Source of the DNA: Nocardia aobensis NBRC 100429
GTDB taxonomy: Bacteria; Actinomycetota; Actinomycetes; Mycobacteriales; Mycobacteriaceae
DNA length: 62,108 bases
NCBI RefSeq assembly: GCF_000308375.1
Contig: NZ_BAFQ01000292.1
Coordinates: forward strand, 1 to 62,108
Direction of reading: 5' to 3'
Part shown: positions 51,291-60,516 of the stretch, one piece after another
How positions within the stretch are numbered: position 1 is the stretch's first letter
Layout: the number at the start of each line of letters is the position of its first letter
The notes under the pieces: model-generated
The model's input: the letters and a program-made list of their open reading frames with translations, nothing else
The model's database searches: none
What the model was told of the DNA's origin: nothing
Made by a program: the position numbers and the translations under genes

Positions 51291-51863
51291 TTACATTTTC
51301 GCTCCCACGAAGTCGACGGTGGCGACCATCTGCCGGGCCAGCAGTTCGGGATCGGCGCCGCCGAGTTCGGAGTCGGTGAGCGCACCCTCGCGCCACAGTG
51401 ACGCGAAGCCGTGCACGAGCGACCAGGCCGCCAGTTCGGTCGCCGGTCGCGCGGATTCCGCGACGCCCAGTTGGGCTACGCCGGAACGCAACTCCTCGCC
51501 GGAGACGGTGCGCGCCGCGATCAGCTCCGGATCGTCGGCCCGCAGCAGGTCGTGCCGGAACATGACGTCGAAATGCCCGGGATGGCGGCGCGCGAAGCGG
51601 ATGTAGGCGACCGCCATCTCCCGGAAATCGTCGCGGGCGCCCCGCAATTCGTCGGCCAGCAGCTCGTATCCGCGGATCGCGAGCGCGGTGAGCAAACCCT
51701 GCCGATTGCCGAAATGGTGGGCGGGCGCGGCATGTGAGACGCCGGCGCGCTGGGCCAGTGCTCGCAGCGACACCGCGTCGACGCCGTCGGCAGCGATCTG
51801 CTCGGCCGCCGCCGTCAGCAGCGTGGCGCGCAGATCTCCGTGGTGATAGGAGCTCTTGGTCAC
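51291..51863 (-). CDS. TetR-family regulator
   Basis: A 190-residue repressor: SYHHGDLRATLLTAAAEQIA, HTH VSLRALAQRAGVSHAAPAHH, FGNRQGLLTAL. The HGDLR N-terminus and APAHHF recognition helix define the TetR_C_33-like subgroup. Convergent with mscL and divergent from the broken serine-hydrolase gene. GTG 51863. Confidence 0.9.
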   Translation of the reverse strand: MTKSSYHHGDLRATLLTAAAEQIAADGVDAVSLRALAQRAGVSHAAPAHHFGNRQGLLTALAIRGYELLADELRGARDDFREMAVAYIRFARRHPGHFDVMFRHDLLRADDPELIAARTVSGEELRSGVAQLGVAESARPATELAAWSLVHGFASLWREGALTDSELGGADPELLARQMVATVDFVGAKM

Positions 51864-51991
51864 CCCACGATCGTGGCGCAGGGACCGGGTCCGCGTCCAC
51901 CAACACGCCCGGAGCGAGCGCACCGTGAACCGACAGCGTTCTACCAACCGGCCCTCGAGCTGTACACAGCTGCGCGCGGTTTCTGGAGGAT

Positions 51992-52854
51992 ATGAACACT
52001 CCGTCCGGCCGTCCGCGCCGGCGCGCACTGGCTGTCGCGGCATTCGCTGTGGTACTCGCGATTTCGGGAATCGCGGTGGCACATGTGGCGACCGGAACCG
52101 CCGCGGCACATCCCGGTTCCGGCACCGCCGCCGCGGCGGCAGCCACCGTCGGCGCCGATGCCCCGGCGACCACCGCTGTGGCCCAGCCGATTTCGTCGAA
52201 TCCGGTGGCGCAGCAGATGCAGAACGCGATCCTCACCGCCGAACCCGGCAGCCGGATTCGGATACCGCCGCGCTGCTGTCGCAGATGCTGTCGGCCAGCG
52301 ACGACGATATCGCCGACGCGCTGTGGGATACCGACGGCGGCCCCGGCATCGTGTCCCGCGTCGCGGCGGACATCGGACTCGGCGCCACCCAGCCACCGGA
52401 CGATCCGGCTCAGTGGGGTGAAACACTGACCACTCCGGCTGATGTGGTGCGGATCTATCACTACATCGCTGCCGAGATCCCGCAATCGGCCCGCGATCTG
52501 ATAGTCACGGCGCTGCATCAGGCGAGCGCGACCGCCGCCGACGGAACCGATCAGTACTTCGGAATCCCCGACGCCCTCACCGGGACGGACTGGGCGATCA
52601 AACAGGGCTGGATGACGCTCGACGACTCCACGACGCTGAATACCACCGGTCTGGTTTCCACCGATCCGGCCCAGCCCGGCCGCTACGTGGTCGTCGTACT
52701 CACCACCCAGCCCGCCGGAACCGCGTGGACCACCGGCGGCGCGGCCGTCACCGCCGCGGTCACCGCCCTGCCGCAGACTCTCGCGCCGACCTCGGCGGTT
52801 GCCGCCGCTTCCGTCGAAACTGTAACATGTTCTAGCGTGTGCCCGGTCGGCTAA
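51992..52854 (+). pseudogene. Exported serine-hydrolase (beta-lactamase-like), frameshifted and lacking the catalytic Ser
   Basis: The first frame begins at ATG 51992 with a basic/hydrophobic signal sequence (MNTPSGRPRRRALAVAAFAV) and an Ala-rich linker. It ends out of phase after ILTAEPGSR near 52255. The second frame continues with DTAALLSQMLSASDDDIADA (SDN-like motif), the helix region LTTPADVVRIYHYI, and DWAIKQGWM (KTG-like box). The usual SxxK motif should lie about 60 residues before the SDN motif, but only the signal/linker is there. An internal deletion, not just one missing base, therefore probably created the frameshift. The protein cannot be a working enzyme. Confidence 0.75.
52821..52834. 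promoter_or_regulatory. KstR-like palindrome
   Basis: TGTAACATGTTCTA matches the KstR motif TnnAACnnGTTnnA at every fixed position. It lies in the last codons of the broken hydrolase frame, 219 bases before the hydroxyacyl-CoA dehydrogenase start. KstR controls sterol catabolism in mycolic-acid bacteria. Confidence 0.5.
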
Positions 52855-53052
52855 AAGTAGCGAACTCGGCAGAACATCAAGGTCGCGCGACCAGCACGCA
52901 ACGTCCTGGATGGATCGCTGTGAGCTGGTATAACAAAAGAACCAATCGCGGATCGCCTCCTGCTTCATCGTGAGCAGAGAGGCGAACCGCTATTTACTTA
53001 TGGGTGGTGCGGCGACTAGTCTGACGCCGATACCGATCAGAAAGGACCTCGT

Positions 53053-53814
53053 ATGAAGCTCGAGAATGCGGTCGCCGTGGTCACCGGTGGCGCGTCGGGT
53101 CTGGGCCTGGCCACGGTGAAGGAACTGCACGGCCAGGGCGCCAAGGTGGTGATCATCGACCTGCCGTCGTCCAACGGTGAGGCGATCGCCAAGGAGCTGG
53201 GCGACGGTGCGGTCTTCGCCGCGACCGACGTCACCAACGAGGAGCAGGTGAGCGCGGCTCTCGACGCCGCCGCGCAGCTGGGCACCCTGCGGATCGCGGT
53301 GAACTGCGCCGGTATCGGCAATGCGATCAAGACGGTCAGCAAGAAGGGCGCGTTCCCGCTGGCCGACTTCACCAAGATCATCAACGTCAACCTGATCGGC
53401 ACGTTCAACGTGATCCGGCTGGCCGCCGAGCGCATCGCCGCCACCGAGCCCGAGGGTGAGGAGCGCGGTGTCATCATCAACACCGCCTCGGTCGCGGCCT
53501 TCGACGGCCAGATCGGTCAGGCCGCCTACTCCGCCTCCAAGGGCGGCATCGTCGGCATGACCCTGCCGATCGCCCGGGACCTGGCGAGTGTGAACATCCG
53601 CGTGGTCACCATCGCGCCGGGCCTGTTCCACACCCCGCTGTTCGCCACCCTGCCCGAGGAGGCCATCAAGGCCCTCGGCGCGCAGGTCCCGCACCCCGCC
53701 CGCCTCGGCGACCCCACCGAATACGCGGCCCTGGCCCGCCACATCGTGGAGAATCCGATGCTCAACGGCGAGACCATCCGCCTCGACGGTGCGATCCGCA
53801 TGGCGCCGCGCTGA
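53053..53814 (+). CDS. 3-hydroxyacyl-CoA dehydrogenase type 2 (SDR, HSD17B10-like)
   Basis: A 253-residue SDR: ENAVAVVTGGASGLGLATVK, NCAGIGNA, catalytic NTASVAAFDG with YSASKGG, then IAPGLFHTPLFATLPEEAIK. This matches mitochondrial-type 3-hydroxyacyl-CoA / 17-beta-hydroxysteroid dehydrogenases. ATG 53053 with GAAAGGA upstream. A KstR-like box lies in its upstream region, consistent with a lipid or sterol role. Confidence 0.93.
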   Translation: MKLENAVAVVTGGASGLGLATVKELHGQGAKVVIIDLPSSNGEAIAKELGDGAVFAATDVTNEEQVSAALDAAAQLGTLRIAVNCAGIGNAIKTVSKKGAFPLADFTKIINVNLIGTFNVIRLAAERIAATEPEGEERGVIINTASVAAFDGQIGQAAYSASKGGIVGMTLPIARDLASVNIRVVTIAPGLFHTPLFATLPEEAIKALGAQVPHPARLGDPTEYAALARHIVENPMLNGETIRLDGAIRMAPR

Positions 53815-53825
53815 TTTCGTACGCG

Positions 53826-53855
53826 AAGGCCCGGCTTCCTCGGAAGCCGGGCCTT
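53826..53855. terminator. Bidirectional hairpin terminator
   Basis: AAGGCCCGGCTTCC and GGAAGCCGGGCCTT form a perfect 14-bp stem with a two-base loop, between the convergent dehydrogenase and TAP-hydrolase genes. Confidence 0.8.
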
Positions 53856-53862
53856 GTGTGCG

Positions 53863-55368
53863 CTACGGCTCAGCTGCGGTGTCGGGCGCGCACACCACAT
53901 CGGTCGCGGGTAACAGGCCATCGGCGAAGTATCCGTTGATCGCCGCGCCGACGCAGCGGCTGAGGCCGGGGCGAAACGTCATGTGAATCCGCACATCCGC
54001 CAGTGTGACGAGGCGGGACGCGCTCAGATCGCGATGAAGTGCGACGGCGTGATCGTACGGGGTGCGGGGGTCGCCGGTCGCCTGCACGATCAGCGCCGGT
54101 ACCGAATTCCGCACCGTGGTCATGCTTTCCACGGGCCGGGGCCAGAAGGCGCAGGGCTGAATGTTGGCCGCCAGCGCGCCGAAGATCGGCTGCGTGGCGC
54201 GGCGGCGTTCGATCTCCGACCGGTAGTGCACCGGATCCTCGGGGGCGGCATCGTCACCGCAGGCGGTGAACGCCAGCGCCGAATCCTCGTACTGCCGAAG
54301 GGAATCCAGCGTATCCGTCAGCCAGGGCGTGTGGCCGGCCGGCGGCATTCCGCCGGCCGCGGCCCGCAGTTCGGCGACGGTGTCGGCCATCTTCTCGTTC
54401 AGCCGGAAGTTGCCCAGCAGATTGTGCAGCAGGAACGGCAGCCAATGATCGTCGATGACGAAGTCGTTCACCGTAATGGGCTGTCGGGCAATGTCGTTCA
54501 ACAACTCCTCGACCGCACCGCGTACCTGTGCGGCCGTCGTGCCGAAGTGATAGTCAGGGTCGCGGAGAGCGGCCCATCCGGCCCAATCGTCCAGTGCCGC
54601 TTCGTCGGCGGCACCCCAATCGTGCACCATCGCGTTCCAGTATCGGTCGGGATCGATCGCACTGTCGAGCACCATGCGATCGACCGACCGCGGAAACATC
54701 TGCGCGAACACGGCGCCCAGATAGGTGCCGTAGGAGACGCCGTAGTAGCTCAGCGACGGTTCCCCGAGGACGCGCCGGATCACCTCCATATCGCGCGCGG
54801 TGTTGCGGGTCGTCAGTTGCCGCAGTGAGGCGGAATCGCCTGTCAGACAGGCCATTGCCAGACGTGCGGCGCGGGCGGTGTCGGTGAGGAATCCGTCCGG
54901 TCCGACGCCGGCGGAGCGGATCATCTCGCCGATCGGCCAGCCGCAGGTCCGGCCGCCGTCGGATCGCCCGACGCCGCGGGGGTCCATTCCGATCAGGTCG
55001 TACTGTGCCCGGACCTCCGGCGCGAGAACATCCCCCAGCAGATCGACGGTGTCCAGCCCGGACGCTCCCGGCCCGCCGGGATCGGCCAGCAGGACACCAC
55101 GCCTGCGGTCCGGGTCGGTCGCGGGCACCCGGGATATCGCGATGTTCAGGGTGCGGCCGTCGGGATCGGCATAGTCCAGCGGTACCCGCACCGCCGCGCA
55201 GGATCCTCCGGCGGCGTCCAGCGTCTCCATTGCGCAAGGCTTCCACTTCGGCTGCTGCCGGTAGAAGCGGTCCATGCCGGTGACGGGCGACGGGACCGCC
55301 GCGCCGGACGTGACGAGGACGGCCGCCACCGCCAGCACTGCCGCACCCCAGCGAAACACTCTCGACAT
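53863..55368 (-). CDS. Exported alpha/beta hydrolase with TAP-like C-terminal domain
   Basis: A 501-residue protein: Sec signal (MSRVFRWGAAVLAVAAVLVT), GGPGASGLD oxyanion loop, nucleophile in SLSYYGVSYGTYLGAVF (about residue 210), and the TAP domain with PALIVQATGDPRTPYDHAVA and the final catalytic His in LADVRIHMTF. The family includes tripeptidyl aminopeptidases (SlpD/E) and mycobacterial CaeA-like esterases. ATG 55368 with GGAAG at good spacing. Confidence 0.92.
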   Translation of the reverse strand: MSRVFRWGAAVLAVAAVLVTSGAAVPSPVTGMDRFYRQQPKWKPCAMETLDAAGGSCAAVRVPLDYADPDGRTLNIAISRVPATDPDRRRGVLLADPGGPGASGLDTVDLLGDVLAPEVRAQYDLIGMDPRGVGRSDGGRTCGWPIGEMIRSAGVGPDGFLTDTARAARLAMACLTGDSASLRQLTTRNTARDMEVIRRVLGEPSLSYYGVSYGTYLGAVFAQMFPRSVDRMVLDSAIDPDRYWNAMVHDWGAADEAALDDWAGWAALRDPDYHFGTTAAQVRGAVEELLNDIARQPITVNDFVIDDHWLPFLLHNLLGNFRLNEKMADTVAELRAAAGGMPPAGHTPWLTDTLDSLRQYEDSALAFTACGDDAAPEDPVHYRSEIERRRATQPIFGALAANIQPCAFWPRPVESMTTVRNSVPALIVQATGDPRTPYDHAVALHRDLSASRLVTLADVRIHMTFRPGLSRCVGAAINGYFADGLLPATDVVCAPDTAAEP

Positions 55369-55462
55369 CAACAGCTTCCAGCGCCACACTCGTCCACGTC
55401 GTCACGGTAGCCGAGGGATTCGAAAGTCACCCGTGGCGGGAAGAAGCGCAGCGGCCCGCCCG

Positions 55463-56254
55463 CTACCGGTTGCCGATCAGCAAGGTCTGGGTGCTGCGGC
55501 CGACCGGGCCCTTCTCGTCGTAGAGCCGGGATTCGGCCATCCCGATGCCGCTGCGTTCCGGATAGGTGACCGCGTCCAGGCAGACCCACTCCCCCACGGG
55601 TTCACGATGCAGCGTGACGGTGAGGTCGGTGTTGATGAAAAGGTAACGCTCCCAATCCAATACCGCACTCACGCCGTTACCGGAGTCGGCTGCCGCGAGG
55701 GCCCGCTCCAGCGGGCTCGGCGTGGTTCCCGCGACGATCGGATACCGCAGCTTGATCCAGGACACCGCCGGTCCGGGCTGCTGGAAGGAGCCGGCGACGA
55801 AGCGGTAGTCGATCCCGGTGTGGAATCCGACGGGCTGGTTGCTGGGAAACTCCCCGCTGTGCGGCACGGTCTCCGGCCCGGGGTACGCGCCGACGGCGAC
55901 CGCATCCGCCGGCACCTCGACCTCCGGGTCCGCAACTCGCAACCGCCACGCGTTCGCCTTCAACACCGGACCGCGGTCGGTGGCGACGGTGGCCTCGATC
56001 AACTCCACACTGCGCCCCGGCCGCACCACCCGCGCCTCGGCCCGCAACGGCGCGATGGGAACGGGCCCGAGAATTTCGACCGCCACGCGGCCGACCCGGA
56101 ATCCCGGCCGCGGCTCACAGCGCTCGATCACATGCCCGAGCAGCGCCGACGGCGGCCCCGCGTGCTGCGCATCCGGCGACCACGGACCGCGGGTCAGCTC
56201 GGTGGAGTGGAACAGCGCGGGATCCGTGGGATCGGGTCGATAGAAGGCCTCCAT
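55463..56254 (-). CDS. Acyl-CoA thioesterase family protein
   Basis: A 263-residue double-hotdog (TesB-like) protein: ELTRGPWSPDAQHAGPPSAL, VGRVAVEILGPVPIAPLRAE, FINTDLTVTLHREPVGEWVC, SRLYDEKGPVGRSTQTLLI. Hydrolyses acyl-CoA esters; chain length unknown. Lies between hydrolase genes on the same strand. Confidence 0.9.
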   Translation of the reverse strand: MEAFYRPDPTDPALFHSTELTRGPWSPDAQHAGPPSALLGHVIERCEPRPGFRVGRVAVEILGPVPIAPLRAEARVVRPGRSVELIEATVATDRGPVLKANAWRLRVADPEVEVPADAVAVGAYPGPETVPHSGEFPSNQPVGFHTGIDYRFVAGSFQQPGPAVSWIKLRYPIVAGTTPSPLERALAAADSGNGVSAVLDWERYLFINTDLTVTLHREPVGEWVCLDAVTYPERSGIGMAESRLYDEKGPVGRSTQTLLIGNR

Positions 56255-56442
56255 GGATCCTTACTACCGCACGGGTACCGTACCGATTCGCTCGCCCTGA
56301 CCTGCGGGACAATTCACCCCATCCGGCGCTGCCGCTTCTCGTCGTCGCTCTCGGTTCCGGCGGGACCGCCGCCTGTTACCGCTCGGCACGTATTGCAATG
56401 CGTAGGAGTTGTGGAGAGATTCCGACGGCGCCGATCGTGGCG

Positions 56443-57261
56443 CTACTCCGTTGCCGGTGTGTGCAGGCGCGCGCTGAGGAACGCGAGAATCTCGTCGCGG
56501 GCCGCGCGGGTCGGGTGGCCCTCCTCGTCGACGAAGTGCGCCGTGACGATGCTGTGCGGGGTCTGGACGATGTCGCGGAAGAACGGCGGCGGGGCGGGGT
56601 TGGCGGAATCGCCCGCCAGCACGCGGCCGTCGAAGGCGTCGCCGAGCAGTGCCCGATAGGCGGCGAAGCGGCGGCCGGTGCACCAGCGGTCGTTGTCGAA
56701 ACGGTAGGCCAGGACCGTGAGCCCGTCGCGGCGGATACGGTCGCGGATCGCGGCCGCGTCCTCGTCGCTCATCTCGAGCCCGGCCGGATCGTCGAGCGGC
56801 AGCGAGGGATGATTCACCACCGGCGCGACGACGGCCGGTTCGAGGGTCATGGTGAGCGCGAAATTGCCGGTGAAACACAGCCCGAGCGCGCCGACTCCGG
56901 GACCGCCGCATTCGTCGTGGGCCAGCCGCGCGAGTCCGCGCAGCCATCGGGTGACGGGACTGGTGCCCCCGCCCGCGAAGGCACGGAATTCGGCACTCAC
57001 GCAGGCGCGCCGCACGACTTCGGCGCCGTCGTCGACCGTCGGATAGGCGCCGTCGACGCCGAACAGCGACGGCAGGTACACGGTGAACCCCGCGTCGCGG
57101 ATCCAGCGCGCGAGCCGCAGAACGTCGGGGCTGATGCCCGGCATCTCCGGCATCACCACGACGGCCGGGCCGGATCCGGCCGTGTAGACGGTCTTGCTCA
57201 CCCCGTCCACGTCGACGAGACGAGGCTCGAAGGCGGCGATCGGGTTGTCGTCGATAGTCAT
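56443..57261 (-). CDS. Dienelactone-hydrolase-family protein
   Basis: A 272-residue alpha/beta hydrolase with the cysteine-type nucleophile elbow GALGLCFTGNFALTMTLEP (about residue 120) and the His near the end in FVDEEGHPTRAARDEILAFL. ATG 57261; divergent from the GlxA-type regulator by 90 bases, which probably controls it. Confidence 0.9.
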   Translation of the reverse strand: MTIDDNPIAAFEPRLVDVDGVSKTVYTAGSGPAVVVMPEMPGISPDVLRLARWIRDAGFTVYLPSLFGVDGAYPTVDDGAEVVRRACVSAEFRAFAGGGTSPVTRWLRGLARLAHDECGGPGVGALGLCFTGNFALTMTLEPAVVAPVVNHPSLPLDDPAGLEMSDEDAAAIRDRIRRDGLTVLAYRFDNDRWCTGRRFAAYRALLGDAFDGRVLAGDSANPAPPPFFRDIVQTPHSIVTAHFVDEEGHPTRAARDEILAFLSARLHTPATE

Positions 57262-57351
57262 TCGGTCAGCGTCGGCCGGACCGGTCGGGAAAGCGATCGG
57301 CGAAATCGCCAGATCGAGGGGTAATCTCGCCATCGGACGAGGAGGCGGGTC

Positions 57352-58323
57352 GTGAGCGCGTATCGGGTAGGTGTGCTGGCATATCCGGGCTGCTTCGCGT
57401 CCGAGGTGTTCGGGATTCCCGATCTGCTGACGATGGCCGCGCATGTCGCGGGTCCGGACCGCGCGGGGTACGAGGTGACGGTGGTCTCGCCGCGGCGCCG
57501 AGTGGTGGCCTCCGGCGGTGTGGCACTGTCGGTTTCGTCGTTGCGGGAGGTCGACATCCTCGTGGTGCCGGGCTTCGAACTCGTTCCGGGGCTCGATCCG
57601 GATGCCCGGCTGCCACCGCTCACCGCCGAGATCGCCGCGATCCGCGACCATGCCGCCGCGGGGGGCGCCGTCGTATCGATCTGTGTGGGTGCCTTCCTGC
57701 TCGCCCGGGCGGGCCTGCTCGCGGGCCGGCAGGCGACGACGGCCTGGTTGTTCGCCGACGAACTCGCGCAGCAGTGTCCGGAGGCCGATATCCGGTCCGA
57801 TCGGCTGGTCGTCACCGACCGCGGTGTCACGACGACGGCCGCGTTCAGCGCCATGTACGACTTCGCGCTGGACTTGATCGCACGCCACAGCGGCCCACGG
57901 GTCGCGCGGACCACCGCCCGGATCGCCCTCGTCGACGACGCCCGCTCGTCACAGACCCCGTATGTCGACGCCCGCCGGCTGCCGCAACCCGGAAATATGT
58001 TCTCCCGCAGGGTGATGCGTCACCTCGACCGCCATCTCTCCACCCGCTACGACCTCACCGCACTGGCGAACACCTTCCACGTGAGCACTCGCACACTCCT
58101 GCGGCGCTTCGCCGACGAGACCGGGCACAGCCCGCTCGACTATCTGCGGTCCGCGCGCGTGCGCCGCGCCCGCCATCTGCTCGAAACCACCGACCGCACG
58201 GTCGCCGACATCTGCGGTGCCGTCGGGTACCGAGATCCGGGCACCTTCGCCGCCCTGTTCGCCGCACACACCGGACAACGCCCCGGGGACTACCGCACCA
58301 CCTTCCGTCGCAGCCGTTCGTGA
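57352..58323 (+). CDS. GlxA-type regulator (DJ-1/PfpI domain plus AraC HTH)
   Basis: A 323-residue regulator: the class-I amidotransferase-like sensor (residues about 1-190) keeps the Cys elbow VVSICVGAFLLARAGLLAGR; the AraC DNA-binding part has LTALANTFHVSTRTLLRRFA and VADICGAVGYRDPGTFAALF. GTG 57352 after a GACGAGGAGG-type site. Likely regulator of the divergent dienelactone hydrolase and/or the following DUF899 gene. Confidence 0.92.
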   Translation: MSAYRVGVLAYPGCFASEVFGIPDLLTMAAHVAGPDRAGYEVTVVSPRRRVVASGGVALSVSSLREVDILVVPGFELVPGLDPDARLPPLTAEIAAIRDHAAAGGAVVSICVGAFLLARAGLLAGRQATTAWLFADELAQQCPEADIRSDRLVVTDRGVTTTAAFSAMYDFALDLIARHSGPRVARTTARIALVDDARSSQTPYVDARRLPQPGNMFSRRVMRHLDRHLSTRYDLTALANTFHVSTRTLLRRFADETGHSPLDYLRSARVRRARHLLETTDRTVADICGAVGYRDPGTFAALFAAHTGQRPGDYRTTFRRSRS

Positions 58324-58400
58324 ATCGACCGATGAGTTCCGGAGCGAAGCCACGTCTGTATCTACAGCTCGCAATCCGGGAGAACGGTCAGGGAGGACCC

Positions 58401-59090
58401 ATGAGCACCACAGCACTGCCGCCCGTCGTCGACGCCGAGACCTGGCAGCGTGAACTCGACGCGCTGCGGGTGCGAGAGAAGGCGGCGACTCGGGAACTCG
58501 ACGCGATCGCGGCCGCGCGTCGCCGCCTGCCGATGGTGAAGATGCCCGAATACACCCTCGAGGGCGAGGAGGGGCCGGTTCGGCTGGCGGACGTCTTCGA
58601 CGGCAAGTCGCAGCTGATCGTCTACAACCACATGTGGTTCCCGGGCGAGACGTGGCAATGCCCCGGTTGCACCGGATTCACCTCGCAATTCACCCGATTG
58701 GAGTTCCTGGACAACTGGGACGCCCGCTTCGTCATCGTCACCCAGGGACCGATCGACGAGGCACTGGCCTACAAGCGGCGCGTCGGCAACGCGATGACCT
58801 GGTACTCGACCGCGAACAGTTCCTTCGGCGCGGACGTCGGCGCACCTCCCGGCGGCGGCTTCGCGGTCAACGTCTTCCTCCGCGACGGCGACACCGTCTA
58901 CCGCACCTGGCACACCGACGGCCGCGGCACCGAACAACTCGGCTACAGCTTCGCCCTGATCGACCTGCTGCCCTACGGCCGCCAGGAGGAATGGCAGGAC
59001 TCCCCCGAGGGATGGCCGCAATCGCCCACCTACAGCAAATGGAGCGGGTCGAAGGAGATCGCGGCGGCCTACGGCGAACCCGGCGCCTGA
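58401..59090 (+). CDS. DUF899 (thioredoxin-like) protein
   Basis: A 229-residue protein of the DUF899 family: WQRELDALRVREKAATRELD, LPMVKMPEYTLEG, then the thioredoxin-like CPGC in MWFPGETWQCPGCTGFTSQF and the C-terminal FALIDLLPYGRQEEWQDSPE. ATG 58401 with GGGAGGA five bases away. Predicted small redox or alkylhydroperoxide-type function; unproven. Confidence 0.92.
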   Translation: MSTTALPPVVDAETWQRELDALRVREKAATRELDAIAAARRRLPMVKMPEYTLEGEEGPVRLADVFDGKSQLIVYNHMWFPGETWQCPGCTGFTSQFTRLEFLDNWDARFVIVTQGPIDEALAYKRRVGNAMTWYSTANSSFGADVGAPPGGGFAVNVFLRDGDTVYRTWHTDGRGTEQLGYSFALIDLLPYGRQEEWQDSPEGWPQSPTYSKWSGSKEIAAAYGEPGA

Positions 59091-59094
59091 GCGG

Positions 59095-60174
59095 CTACAG
59101 CACCGGCGGGCGCTGATCGTCGGCCTCGGCCCGGACCGCCTCCTCGAACCCCGACTCGTACTCCTCGCAGTACAGCAACCGGCAGCCGCGGATCGCGTCC
59201 AGCAGGTCTTCCAGCAGGTCGACCGCCGGGCGGGCCGGGTCGAGGCACGAGATACGGAATTCGTCGGTGAGCGCGGTCAGGCCCTCCTCGTCGAGTTCGT
59301 CTCCGCGCAAACGCCTTTCGATCGCCTCGGCCGCTTCGATGATCCGGGCCGGGTTGCGCACCCGGCCCTCGGCGGCGGCGAGCGCGTCCGCGATCAGATC
59401 GACCACCACCGCGGTCGGGCTCTCGCCGGCGCACAACCGCTCCAGCACCAGTGTCGGTGTCTCCACCCGGAGCGCCTCCAGATTGTCCGCTTCCGCGACC
59501 ACATGCACCGGATGCACCTCCGCGGCCTCGGCCGCGACCTGCGCGGCGAGGTACAGCCAGCGCGCGGCGGCCACCGCGGCGGCGGCCGGGTCGATATCGG
59601 TGAACCGGTCGATGGAGGCGAGCGGGTCGGCGTAGAGCAGCGCATCGGCCGCGTGCGCCTGCACCGGCGAAATGTCGGCCCGCGACAACTCCACCGCCTG
59701 CCGCGCCCGTCCGGACAGATCGCCCAGCTCCGCCGCCTCGATCGCCGCCTGCTCGGTGCGCACCTCGGCGACCAGGGCATCCACCAGCGTCGCGTCGCCG
59801 ATCAGATGCGCCACCCGCCCGATCCGATGCGCCGCCTCCTCGATCACGCTGTAGGAAACCGCCATCATCCCGTCCGCGTCCGGCAGATTCGGTTCCCGCA
59901 CGGCCGCCGCGACCTCCGGGAACCGATTGCGCTCCTCGGCCCGGTGCCACGCCACACTGTTCGGCACCTCCGGATCCCCCGCCGCCGACGCCGGATGCGT
60001 GTAGGTCCGCCACTGATACTCCGACAGTTTCGTCAGCGCCGCCGCCAGCGCGAGGGCGACCTCCGCCTCCACCGTCCTCGGCAGAGTCGCGATCGTCTCG
60101 GCCACATCTCCCCGGCCGGTCCCCCAACTCGCGACAAGTGCGCCGGCCCCCTGCTCATATGCATACCGCGTCAC
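59095..60174 (-). CDS. Hypothetical helical protein
   Basis: About 359 residues from GTG 60174 (MTRYAYEQGAGALVASWGTG). Mostly helical, Ala/Glu-rich and soluble (ALTKLSEYQWRTYTHPASAA, AVAAARWLYLAAQVAAEAAE, LLEDLLDAIRGCRLLYCEEY). No recognised domain, signal or membrane segment. The frame remains open upstream, but that part overlaps the NIPSNAP remnant and reads as shadow. Confidence 0.7.
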   Translation of the reverse strand: MTRYAYEQGAGALVASWGTGRGDVAETIATLPRTVEAEVALALAAALTKLSEYQWRTYTHPASAAGDPEVPNSVAWHRAEERNRFPEVAAAVREPNLPDADGMMAVSYSVIEEAAHRIGRVAHLIGDATLVDALVAEVRTEQAAIEAAELGDLSGRARQAVELSRADISPVQAHAADALLYADPLASIDRFTDIDPAAAAVAAARWLYLAAQVAAEAAEVHPVHVVAEADNLEALRVETPTLVLERLCAGESPTAVVVDLIADALAAAEGRVRNPARIIEAAEAIERRLRGDELDEEGLTALTDEFRISCLDPARPAVDLLEDLLDAIRGCRLLYCEEYESGFEEAVRAEADDQRPPVL

Positions 60175-60234
60175 GCTGTCAGTTCTACCCTCGCCGACAG
60201 CCGCAAGCCGAAAGTTGCGATCGCGGCGTTCGGT

Positions 60235-60470
60235 GTGGACCCCCGGCATGCCGGTTACCCCGGTGGCACCCACCACGGGTACTTCCTGCCGGGCGAAGGT
60301 GCGAGCGACAAGGCGCTGGCACTGTTCAGCTTTCCGAGCCTGGCGGCCCACGAGCAATACCGCACCCGCTTCGGTGTCGATCCCGACTTCGTCGAAGCCG
60401 ATCGCATCCGCGACGACAGCGGATGCGTCCTGCGCTACGAGCGCACCTTCATGCGTCCACTGCTTCCCGC
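60235..60470 (+). pseudogene. NIPSNAP-family protein remnant
   Basis: The frame encodes the C-terminal two thirds of a NIPSNAP protein (PGGTHHGYFLPGEGASDKAL, ALFSFPSLAAHEQYRTRFGV, GCVLRYERTFMRPLLP). The normal N-terminal beta strand and start codon are missing, and the frame runs past the expected end into the tmRNA terminator without a stop. It looks like a truncated, inactive copy. Confidence 0.65.
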
Positions 60471-60475
60471 GCATG

Positions 60476-60510
60476 AAAAAAGCCCCTCACCTGGGGCTCA
60501 GGTGAGGGGC
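60476..60510 (-). terminator. Rho-independent terminator of ssrA
   Basis: GCCCCTCACCT and AGGTGAGGGGC pair across a 7-base loop, followed on the minus strand by six T residues: a textbook terminator seven bases past the tmRNA 3' end. Confidence 0.9.
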
Positions 60511-60516
60511 CCGTCG

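Noticed and set aside
50674..52968. A 764-codon leftward open frame
   Set aside because: It runs antisense through mscL and in another frame through the TetR gene; its composition is that of GC-rich shadow frames.
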